Below, piece by piece: positions 24,874 through 32,353 of a stretch of DNA of 64,000 nucleotides (position 1 is its first letter; the number at the start of each line of letters is the position of its first letter). The notes under the pieces were generated by a model. The model ran no database searches and was not told the origin of the DNA. It saw only the letters and a program-made list of their open reading frames with translations. Source of the DNA: an uncultured Bacteroidales bacterium. GTDB taxonomy: Bacteria > Bacteroidota > Bacteroidia > Bacteroidales > Bacteroidaceae. The stretch lies in NCBI GenBank assembly GCA_902787555.1, contig CADAGO010000020.1:1-64000 (forward strand), read 5' to 3'. Both the position numbers and the translations under genes were made by a program.

Positions 24874-26754
24874 TCATTGTTTGAATTGATGATCATTAAT
24901 CACCATTAAGAAACCTCCACGGGCCTGACAGACAATAGAGACATTGCCTGTGCTATAAATGGGATTAGTGACCTTGATGTCACGCTCTGATTCACCATCA
25001 CTGAAAAGCAGAACTCTCTTGGAGTTGTTTTTTATTTTCTTTAGGTTGAACGAGAGGACAGTGGATTCATCCGAGCCATTGATGCCTGCAACGTACCATA
25101 CTTTGCCTGAACGGCGAGCAATAACGGCACTCTTACCAGGGTAGCCGGCAAGAAATTTGGTGTCGTCCCATACGACAGGCAATGTGGCATAGACTTGTTT
25201 AGCCTCAGCAGGAAGGGACTCATAACCTTCGGGGCGGTCGGCCATGTGTTGAATGCCTGACTCGAAGAGGACGGGCAGGGCCAATTCGTGTGCATTGGTT
25301 GTGATGTGAGGGAATTGGCTGTCGGTGAATGTGCCAGGTGTGTAGTCCATTGGACCAATGACATTGCGGGTATAGACAACCGTGCTATTATGGGCTGGAG
25401 CCAATGTGGTCATTAACGCATAGTTGTTGTACCACTCTGCTCCGTAGATGCCTTCCATGCTCATCAGGTTGGGCCAAGTGCGTTGCCAACCATTTGGAAT
25501 CGTGCAACCATGGAAATCGACAAGTAGATGGTGGCGGGCAGCATCCTTAAGGATGTCGATATAGTAATTGACCATAGCATCGTTGTCGGGTGAGAAAAAG
25601 TCCACTTTGATGCCGCTAACTCCAATGTTTTCTAGCCACTGCATCTCGCGTTCACGGCTTTCCGCTGTATTCAGACGGTCCTGTGGTTGTGGAGCATGAG
25701 GTCCTACTAGCGAAGTGCCGGAATTGTACCACAGGTTGATTTTGACTCCCTTTTGCCTGGCATATTTCATCACGTCATTGATGTCGCCACCATTAGTCAT
25801 TTCAGGCCATTCCCAGTCGACAAGACAATAAGGCCATTTCATCTTGGCTGCCAAGTCGATGTATTGTTTCACCAGCATGAAGTCCTTTGAACCATGATTA
25901 TAGGCCCAATAGATCCACGAACTGACGCCTGGCTTAATCCAATCCGTGTCGGAAATCTGGCAGGGTGTAGCCAAGTCGGTGACGAGGGTTGATTCTACTA
26001 CATCTGCTAATGAACCAATGATGGCGAAACGCCAAGGCGACAATCCATCACAGAAAGCGGACGGGCCAACCATCTGCACTTTGTATTGCTCTGAATTGTC
26101 AGTATTGACAAGATACGAACCGCTATCGTTTTTGCGTAAGTCAGCCTCTGCGATAAGCATAAAGAGACCTTTTTGGGGTTCCATCAGGGCGGGATAACTC
26201 CATAGACCATTGGCAACGATGTTCATATTCCGATCTTTCACTGCCTTTCCTTCTGTATCGAATGGAAAGGGTTGTTCATTGCCAAAATCGTAGGGGGCAA
26301 CCCAGCGATTTACGCCACTCGCCACAAAAAAGGAAGTGCGGTCATCTGTCACCTTCATGTCTTGAGGAATGCGATAGCGGATGGCAATACCGTCATTATA
26401 GAGGCGTACAATGGCATCCAGTGTCAAATTGGTTGCATTCGCATAGGTAAAAGTCTTTTCGTTTGCCCGATTATGGCAATGAATCCTCTTACCTGTGACC
26501 ATGGTATAGTCGGCCTTGACCGCCTTGGGAGCAGTTGACTGTTTCAATACTAGGTCAGAGTCAAGATTGCCCCGATCTGTTATCAGTCCCAAATGGATGC
26601 GTGTCACCATCTGCCTGTTTTTGTCATAGACAGTGAGTGACTGGCCGTTTAACTCAGCGTTTAACTGATGGTTGGGCGATTCGAACAAGTCTTTACCATA
26701 GCTGCATACACAGAGTGAGGTAAGGAAAAGTGTGAATAGAATATGAAGTTTCAT
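24874..26754 (-). CDS. GH97 glycoside hydrolase, probable retaining type
   Basis: About 626 residues when started at MKLHILFTLFLTSLCVCSYG, a signal peptide; the longer reading from 26811 adds 19 residues before it and is unlikely. It has the GH97 N-terminal super-sandwich, then the barrel with SSWIYWAYNHGSKDF, LVDWEWPEMTNGGDI, GVSGIKVDFFSPDND and SMEGIYGAEW, and a C-terminal all-beta domain. The Asp in GIKVDF sits where retaining GH97 enzymes (alpha-galactosidases, beta-L-arabinopyranosidases) have their nucleophile; the inverting SusB-type alpha-glucosidases use Glu residues instead. With GH51 and GH43 neighbours, alpha-galactosidase or beta-L-arabinopyranosidase fits. It follows the 26813-28363 GH43 gene on the same strand and is likely co-transcribed with it. 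Confidence 0.9.
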   Translation of the reverse strand: MKLHILFTLFLTSLCVCSYGKDLFESPNHQLNAELNGQSLTVYDKNRQMVTRIHLGLITDRGNLDSDLVLKQSTAPKAVKADYTMVTGKRIHCHNRANEKTFTYANATNLTLDAIVRLYNDGIAIRYRIPQDMKVTDDRTSFFVASGVNRWVAPYDFGNEQPFPFDTEGKAVKDRNMNIVANGLWSYPALMEPQKGLFMLIAEADLRKNDSGSYLVNTDNSEQYKVQMVGPSAFCDGLSPWRFAIIGSLADVVESTLVTDLATPCQISDTDWIKPGVSSWIYWAYNHGSKDFMLVKQYIDLAAKMKWPYCLVDWEWPEMTNGGDINDVMKYARQKGVKINLWYNSGTSLVGPHAPQPQDRLNTAESREREMQWLENIGVSGIKVDFFSPDNDAMVNYYIDILKDAARHHLLVDFHGCTIPNGWQRTWPNLMSMEGIYGAEWYNNYALMTTLAPAHNSTVVYTRNVIGPMDYTPGTFTDSQFPHITTNAHELALPVLFESGIQHMADRPEGYESLPAEAKQVYATLPVVWDDTKFLAGYPGKSAVIARRSGKVWYVAGINGSDESTVLSFNLKKIKNNSKRVLLFSDGESERDIKVTNPIYSTGNVSIVCQARGGFLMVINDHQFKQ

Positions 26755-26812
26755 GATGTTGTTTTTATTGCATGATGACGGCATCTTCTGTGTTAAGTTC
26801 GGTGCTTCCATC

Positions 26813-28363
26813 TTATTTCTTTTTACTTAAGCCTTCTTGAGTAAGAGGGATAAATTTGATTTTGCCAGACTTGTCGAAGCTTAGATATTCTGCGCACACG
26901 CTGCGGCGACAGTCGCCACCCGGCTCTCCGTTCTGACTATAAGAGCCATCATGGTAGATATAATACCATTTTCCTTTAAATTCGATGATAGAAGGATGAA
27001 TGGTAAAGCCATGATTGGCCGATGTGCTGATAAAGCCACCATATGTCCATGGCCCCTGTATGCTCTCGGCATACGAATAGGCCATCTGCTCAGGTTGTAC
27101 ACCGGGAGCATCAGAGGCGTAAACATTATAGTATAACTTGCCGCGCTTGAAGAGCCAAGGCCCCTCGGAATAATTGCGCATAGGCACTTTTTTCACTTCC
27201 CCGTCCAGTTCAATCATATTTTTCTTCAATTTCACCATGTAGCAGTCACCATTGCCCCATGCCATCCATGGGGTGCCGTTGTCGTCGATGAGTACGGTAG
27301 GGTCGATGTCGGCATTCGCCCGATGAGAATCAGGTGTCATATCGTCTGTAATAAGGGGCGTACCATCTTTGCGTGCAGGACGGAAAGGTCCTGTAGGAGA
27401 GTCGCTCACAGCCACGTCGATGGTATGCTGGCGTTTCTCTTTGTGGTCGAGCGTCACATAGTAGTAGAACATGCCATCTGCTCCTTTTACCACTTGTCCT
27501 GCCCATGAGCCGCCGGGTTGGGCATAGGGGAAGTCGGCAGCAGCAAGCACACGTCCGTGAGCAGTCCAGTGAATCATGTCGGTAGATGAATAGCACAGCC
27601 AATGGGGCATATTGAACCATCCTCCTACACCGGCCTTATCCTCGCCCACGTAGGCATACACTGTGTTGCCCATGACCGTAAATGCAGGGTCGGCGGTGAA
27701 ATTGCCTGTAAACAATGGGTTCTGTCCTTCCACCCTTGGTAATGATTCGCCGCTGATAGATAGGTTGCGCAGGTCTCCGTCACGTACCTGCAAGGCATTA
27801 GGAAATCCACCAGGGAATCCACGACCGATGATCCACAGTGAGCAGTTATGACGCAGTGCTTTGCCTGGATAAGTGAGCTGCCCTAATTGACCATCGACTA
27901 TCAGTCGTACCGTTGATGCATCCTTGCGGGCATCGTATTCCGCCCTTGCTTCCACTGTGTACCAACGTCCTGTTTCTACTTTGGGTCCTGCACAGAGACG
28001 GTGGGGCTGTTCGTCTTTATCGATGATTTCAACAAAGAACTGCCCATGCATATTGTCGTAGCCGATGGAGATATCGCCATTGAGCGAATTGCGGCCAATA
28101 AGATGGCTTGCCTTTCCTTCTTTGCATACAAACACCTGCTCTGTGCCAAGTGTACCACAGCGCAGGTCGGCTTTCACCGTCCAGCTCTTCTGCCAGTCAG
28201 CATATGGTAGCGGATGGTTGTAGTTCAGTTTATACTCGCTCACATTCAGATGAAGCGTTCCATTCTCGTTTACACCCTCAATTTTCCAATCGTTCAGGGT
28301 ATATTGTGCTGATGCTAACATTACGACCAGCATGCTGCAGATAGTAAAAAATGTTCGTTTCAT
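26813..28363 (-). CDS. GH43 family hydrolase with N-terminal sandwich domain
   Basis: A 516-residue exported enzyme (cleavage after MLASA). Residues 20-215 form a LamG-like beta-sandwich (WTVKADLRCG, GRWYTVEARAEYDA, LWIIGRGFPGG). The rest is a GH43 propeller with NFTADPAFTV (base Asp), ANADIDPTVLID (middle Asp), NYSEGPWLFKR (acid Glu) and a HPSIIEFKGKWYYIYHD strand. Likely substrates are alpha-L-arabinofuranosides or beta-galactan side chains; the subfamily cannot be set by eye. It lies 18 bp after the GH29 gene and directly before GH97, so GH29-GH43-GH97 probably form one transcript starting at the GH29 promoter. Confidence 0.92.
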   Translation of the reverse strand: MKRTFFTICSMLVVMLASAQYTLNDWKIEGVNENGTLHLNVSEYKLNYNHPLPYADWQKSWTVKADLRCGTLGTEQVFVCKEGKASHLIGRNSLNGDISIGYDNMHGQFFVEIIDKDEQPHRLCAGPKVETGRWYTVEARAEYDARKDASTVRLIVDGQLGQLTYPGKALRHNCSLWIIGRGFPGGFPNALQVRDGDLRNLSISGESLPRVEGQNPLFTGNFTADPAFTVMGNTVYAYVGEDKAGVGGWFNMPHWLCYSSTDMIHWTAHGRVLAAADFPYAQPGGSWAGQVVKGADGMFYYYVTLDHKEKRQHTIDVAVSDSPTGPFRPARKDGTPLITDDMTPDSHRANADIDPTVLIDDNGTPWMAWGNGDCYMVKLKKNMIELDGEVKKVPMRNYSEGPWLFKRGKLYYNVYASDAPGVQPEQMAYSYAESIQGPWTYGGFISTSANHGFTIHPSIIEFKGKWYYIYHDGSYSQNGEPGGDCRRSVCAEYLSFDKSGKIKFIPLTQEGLSKKK

Positions 28364-28381
28364 ACGCTATAGGCTTTTGTT

Positions 28382-30364
28382 TTATTGAAGGATGATTGCA
28401 TCGAGGGCAATCATCCCGCTTTTATTAATCAGTTGTATCTCGTGTTTGCCTTTGCTCAGTTTCTTTGAGGTGAAAACCACTGACTGGTGCTTAACGTCTT
28501 GACTCTTGACAAAGGCTACCTCACCCACGTGTTTGTTGTCAATGAGTACCTCCATGATGCCTTGCCCCATTCCTTGAGGAGCAATGATGCTGATTTTCCG
28601 GGCCTCAATGGTTACTGTCCAGGTGTCACCTACTTGATTGCTGAACGATAGGTCGTTGTTGAAGTCACCCTCGTTGATGTTGCAACGCCTGTTCCATCCA
28701 TAAGTGTGAACTCCTGGGTCATCATCGTTAAACCATGCTTTATCGTGGCTGATTCTTACTACTTTGTATCCAAGTGCCAGATTTCTGTCTTTAATTCCTT
28801 GTGTCAAATAAGGCTCTCCCATTTTGAGGGTCAATCCTTCTGCTGACTGTTTGAATGGAATAGTGTGGCCATTTTCCACCAATTCCACTTTTTCGACTTT
28901 TCCTACTGATGCCGATTGATTGGAGAGTGCAGGCAGGACGACAGGTTCGGATGTGGGGTGTAGGATAGTGGCATAGATGTATCCTCCCTGACGGGTGTAG
29001 ATAACATGATTGTCTCCCCATACATCGAATGGTCGTGCGCTGTAAATAGCCTCTTGGTTGATATCAATCCATCGACCGAAGTCCAGACATATCTGCCGTG
29101 CTTCATCGTCGATATTGCCACGCCCATGCTGAGTGATATTGAGGAGCAGACATCCATTACGCGACACATTCTGCATCAGACGAGTGACGATTTCCTCTGC
29201 ACTGCGATATTTCCCGCCTTGCTGATAATGCCATTCTTGCAGACTCACCTCTGTCTGGAAAGGGAAAGCCATGATGTCGTCTTCGGTGTAGAGTTCTGTA
29301 CTTTTGACCAATGAGCGATCCACGATGTCTATCATTTCGGGCTTTCGCTGAAAACTGTTGTAGCGTCCGCCGACACCCTTGAATGTAGCGACCACCTCCC
29401 TGTTGCCTTCTGTCCGTTTATCAGCAATGTTGTAGAAATTGGCAAGAATCTGGGGTGTCAGTTTTCCTAATCCCATGTCAATACCTAAGTCTATTTGCGA
29501 GTCGCCAGCATGGTCATCAAAGTAGATCATGTCGGGTTGGTATTTGCGGATGGCATCATCTACACGCCACATGAATTGGTTGGCAAACGGACTCTCTAAG
29601 GATTTGCGTCCGTCGTGATGAATCGGACCATATAAGTCTTGCGGATCCATTCCTTTCCACCATTTATCTGTACCATCTGCGTTGGGTTTATAGCCATCAG
29701 CTTTTGTCAGCATGGCATCGTATGGTACGCCAGCCATTTCACCCTTTTTGTCGCTGGTGTATCGGACAGGCATGAACTGTCCCCATGTGCGGGCAGGAGT
29801 ATTATGGAACCCAATTCCAAAAGGCATTCCATGCTTTCTTGCTACTTTTGCCCAAATGCCTACTATATCTTGGTGCGGACCTATATTCACAGCGTTCCAA
29901 GGTTGGTACTTGCTGTCCCAACAATCGAAGTTATCATGATGGTTACCTAATGCTAAGAAATAGCGTGCTCCCATTTTCTGGTAAAGCTGCATTAAGTCCT
30001 CAGGATCCCACAAGTCAGTCTTCCAGTCTCTACATAGTTCTTTGTAGCCGTATTCCGAAGGATGTCCGAAGTGCTCACGATGGTATTTTGCTTGTGGGTG
30101 CCCTTCCATATACATGCCGCGTGAATACCAGTCGCCATCCTCTGCCATTGATTGTGGATCCCAATGTGACCATGCACCCAGTTTAGCCTCACGCCACCAT
30201 GCCGGTGTGTTGTATTGTCTGCTCAGGTTTTCCCAGTCGGTAGTATAACGCCCTTTCTCTATGCTGAGGGGCGGAAGGTTCCATATGTCAATAGCATTTT
30301 GTGCCTTTGTCGATCCTATCGTTAATGTTACCAAGATGGTGGTCAATATAACTGTTCTGTTCAT
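28382..30364 (-). CDS. GH29 alpha-L-fucosidase, exported
   Basis: About 660 residues starting at MNRTVILTTILVTLTIGSTK, a signal peptide; an earlier in-frame ATG at 30397 falls at the promoter and is rejected. GH29 hallmarks are WWREAKLGAWSHWDPQS, the HHDNFDCWDSKYQPWN motif and PDMIYFDDHAGDSQ, whose first Asp after YF is the expected nucleophile. A C-terminal NPCBM/F5-8-like sandwich follows (VTIEARKISIIAPQGMGQ). It releases alpha-L-fucose, or in some relatives alpha-L-galactose, from plant or host glycans. It is divergent from the AraC-type regulator, with which it shares a control region carrying an inverted repeat. Confidence 0.93.
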   Translation of the reverse strand: MNRTVILTTILVTLTIGSTKAQNAIDIWNLPPLSIEKGRYTTDWENLSRQYNTPAWWREAKLGAWSHWDPQSMAEDGDWYSRGMYMEGHPQAKYHREHFGHPSEYGYKELCRDWKTDLWDPEDLMQLYQKMGARYFLALGNHHDNFDCWDSKYQPWNAVNIGPHQDIVGIWAKVARKHGMPFGIGFHNTPARTWGQFMPVRYTSDKKGEMAGVPYDAMLTKADGYKPNADGTDKWWKGMDPQDLYGPIHHDGRKSLESPFANQFMWRVDDAIRKYQPDMIYFDDHAGDSQIDLGIDMGLGKLTPQILANFYNIADKRTEGNREVVATFKGVGGRYNSFQRKPEMIDIVDRSLVKSTELYTEDDIMAFPFQTEVSLQEWHYQQGGKYRSAEEIVTRLMQNVSRNGCLLLNITQHGRGNIDDEARQICLDFGRWIDINQEAIYSARPFDVWGDNHVIYTRQGGYIYATILHPTSEPVVLPALSNQSASVGKVEKVELVENGHTIPFKQSAEGLTLKMGEPYLTQGIKDRNLALGYKVVRISHDKAWFNDDDPGVHTYGWNRRCNINEGDFNNDLSFSNQVGDTWTVTIEARKISIIAPQGMGQGIMEVLIDNKHVGEVAFVKSQDVKHQSVVFTSKKLSKGKHEIQLINKSGMIALDAIILQ

Positions 30365-30556
30365 TGATTGTAAAATGATGTTGTAATTCGTCTGCAAAGG
30401 TACAAAACAAATAGTTGCTTATAGTTCATAATATTATCCAAAAATAGGACAATATTGTGATAATGGTAGACAAATCGTAATTTTGTCCTATCTTTATATC
30501 AGAGAATCAGATATTTTTTGTATTTTTGCAGTCAGATAGTCCAAGATTATTAAGAG
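30365..30556. promoter_or_regulatory. Divergent control region between GH29 and the AraC-type gene, with operator-like inverted repeat
   Basis: Two opposed promoter boxes are visible: minus-strand TACCTTTG (30395-30402) for GH29 and plus-strand TATTTTTG (30521-30528) for the regulator. Between them lie ATAGGACAA (30444-30452) and its exact complement TTGTCCTAT (30483-30491), extended to AAnATAGGACAAnATT arms. Two inverted half-sites about four helical turns apart would suit a dimeric AraC-family regulator. Binding is inferred. Confidence 0.6.
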
Positions 30557-31420
30557 ATGATACAGATACCGATAGAGTCAATGAACCTGATGATGCTGAA
30601 TGTGGGCTGTGCCACACATCATGCTGATTGGAACTGGCAGAAAGTGAGTTCTCCTTTCATCCGCATATTCTATATAGTGGAAGGGGAGGCAATGCTTCAT
30701 TTGCCAGAAGAGGACGTACTGCTAAAGCCTGGGTATATGTATATGATACCTGCTTTTGTTATCCATTCGTATGAGTGTCATGGGGTATTCAAATTGTATT
30801 ATATTCACATGTATGAGGGTTTTAAGAACGAAGTGAATTTGCAGGATACGTACGAACTGCCAACAGAAGTCCGAGCCGGTAATAGTATCAGACAATTGTT
30901 CGAATACGTGTCTTCGCAGTATCCTGATGCCATGCTTCCAGAACCTGATCCGAAGAGCTACGATACGTCTGCTCAGACTTCCAATTATGTGGAGCGGTAC
31001 ATGAATATGGAATTATGGGAGAAAATGGAACTGAGAGGTGCCATGCTGATGATTATGTCGCACTTCATTCGTGAAGCAAAACCACATATATGGACGTCTG
31101 ACGAACGCATGAAACAAGTGCTTAGGTATATTCATGAGCATATTGCCGACAGGATAGACGTGGAAGACCTTGCCGATATGGCTTCCATTACCAAAACCTA
31201 CTTCATCCGTCTTTTCAAGCAGGAGTTCGGTCTGTCGCCCGTTCGATACATCAACCTTAAAAAGGTGGAGCGGGCACAATTGCTGCTCTACACCACCGAT
31301 TGTTCTGTAAAAGAGGTTGCCTACAAGCTGGGATTCAGTGACCATAGTTATTTCATCCGTCTTTTCCACAAGGTAGCAGGCATTACGCCTCAGGAATACC
31401 GCAGACAGCTTAGACTTTAG
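30557..31420 (+). CDS. AraC family transcriptional regulator
   Basis: A 287-residue regulator with an N-terminal cupin-like sensor domain (LHLPEEDVLLKPGYMYMIPA) and a C-terminal pair of helix-turn-helix motifs (DVEDLADMASITKTYFIRLF and CSVKEVAYKLGFSDHSYFIR), ending with the family GITPQEYRR motif. It likely senses a sugar released by the adjacent enzymes and activates the divergent GH29-GH43-GH97 genes; this is inferred from position. Its ligand is unknown. Polysaccharide loci of this phylum more often use hybrid two-component or SARP-type sensors, but AraC regulators of this size are also common. Confidence 0.93.
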   Translation: MIQIPIESMNLMMLNVGCATHHADWNWQKVSSPFIRIFYIVEGEAMLHLPEEDVLLKPGYMYMIPAFVIHSYECHGVFKLYYIHMYEGFKNEVNLQDTYELPTEVRAGNSIRQLFEYVSSQYPDAMLPEPDPKSYDTSAQTSNYVERYMNMELWEKMELRGAMLMIMSHFIREAKPHIWTSDERMKQVLRYIHEHIADRIDVEDLADMASITKTYFIRLFKQEFGLSPVRYINLKKVERAQLLLYTTDCSVKEVAYKLGFSDHSYFIRLFHKVAGITPQEYRRQLRL

Positions 31421-31474
31421 ACTCTAGACTTTAGATACATCTTGAGCCTGTAGAAATGACTCTAGACTTTAGAC
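31417..31474 (+). repeat. 58-bp inverted repeat, left copy, upstream of ruvA
   Basis: Reads TTAGACTCTAGACTTTAGAT, then ACATCTTGAGCCTGTAGAAA and TGACTCTAGACTTTAGAC. It is exactly the reverse complement of 32278-32335. The ends are built from the palindromic word TCTAGACTTTAGA, and the core GAGCCTGTAGAA resembles the family B word GAGCCTGTCGAA. Confidence 0.97.
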
Positions 31475-31657
31475 CTCAATAACCAATAACCTATTACCTA
31501 TAACCATTACCCCCTACTAAGCTATTTGGATGATGTAGAATGTCAAATGGTAAATGGTCAAATGGTAAATGAGATATGGTAAATGGTAGTTTTTTTTAGT
31601 TAGTAGGGCAATAAATAGCGGATTGTTGCGTTATTATTTATAATAACAAGTAAACTG
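31421..31657. other. Repeat-rich gap before ruvA
   Basis: No gene. After the inverted repeat come CAATAACCAATAACCTATTA-like words, then four ATGGTAAATG-type units (31545-31590), then the palindrome TTATTATTTATAATAA just before ruvA. No convincing TAnnTTTG box was seen, so the ruvA promoter is unassigned. Confidence 0.6.
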
Positions 31658-32263
31658 ATGATAGATTTTGTTAAAGGAAAGATAGACGAACTGACCCCTG
31701 CAACGGCTGTGATTGAGTGTGCAGGTGGTGTGGGTTACGCGCTCAATATATCTCTCAATACATACTCTGCTATACAGGATAAGCAGGAAGTGAAGTTGTA
31801 TGTGTATGAGGCTATCCGTGAAGATGCATGGGTGCTTTTCGGCTTTGCCAGCAAGGCTGAACGCGAGTTGTTCCTGTTGTTGCTTACCGTCTCGGGTGTG
31901 GGTGGAAACACCGCCCGTATGGTACTCTCGTCGTTCTCTGTTTCTGAATTGGCTACCATCATCACAGAAAACAACGATCGCCTATTGGCTACGGTAAAGG
32001 GACTGGGCAAGAAGACCGCTCAGAAGATCATCCTGGAACTGAAGGACAAGGTGGCATCGTTGGTAGAGACCCCCTCCGACTCCCTCGCTATGGGGAGTGT
32101 CCCTGTGGCTTTCAACAAGGAGGTGCATGACGAGGCAGTGGAGGCTCTCAAGATGCTGGGATTTCCACCTGCTCCTACCAGTAAGGTGGTGAAGGGTATC
32201 CTGACCGAAGATCCGGATGCTCCTATCGAGAAGGTGATAAAGTTGGCGCTGAAGATGCTTTGA
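31658..32263 (+). CDS. ruvA: Holliday junction DNA helicase subunit RuvA
   Basis: A 201-residue protein of normal length. It has the OB-fold domain I ([14 protein letters not shown]), the domain II helix-hairpin-helix motifs ([17 protein letters not shown], then [19 protein letters not shown]) and the domain III that contacts RuvB ([11 protein letters not shown]). RuvA tetramers hold the four-way junction during branch migration. The flexible linker between domains II and III ([13 protein letters not shown]) is encoded by a family A repeat (32066-32103). The whole gene lies between the perfect 58-bp inverted repeats. ruvB and ruvC are not in the window. Confidence 0.97.
   Translation: MIDFVKGKIDELTPATAVIECAGGVGYALNISLNTYSAIQDKQEVKLYVYEAIREDAWVLFGFASKAERELFLLLLTVSGVGGNTARMVLSSFSVSELATIITENNDRLLATVKGLGKKTAQKIILELKDKVASLVETPSDSLAMGSVPVAFNKEVHDEAVEALKMLGFPPAPTSKVVKGILTEDPDAPIEKVIKLALKML
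32066..32103. repeat. Family A repeat, in frame in ruvA
   Basis: GAGACCCCCTCCGACTCCCT, then CGCTATGGGGAGTGTCCC. The order AGACCCCCTCC, then CTCCC...GGGAG, is the family A plan. It encodes part of the RuvA interdomain linker, the most tolerant spot in that protein. Confidence 0.8.
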
Positions 32264-32277
32264 CGAGGAGATCTAAA

Positions 32278-32335
32278 GTCTAAAGTCTAGAGTCATTTCT
32301 ACAGGCTCAAGATGTATCTAAAGTCTAGAGTCTAA
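32278..32335 (-). repeat. 58-bp inverted repeat, right copy, between ruvA and sprA
   Basis: Exact reverse complement of 31417-31474. It ends 18 bp before the proposed sprA start codon and so lies in the sprA leader. Confidence 0.97.
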
Positions 32336-32353
32336 GGTTAAAGGTTTGGGAAA

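Noticed and set aside
31417..32335. The 58-bp inverted repeats as ends of an insertion sequence
   Set aside because: The DNA between them holds only ruvA and no transposase; no target-site duplication is evident.
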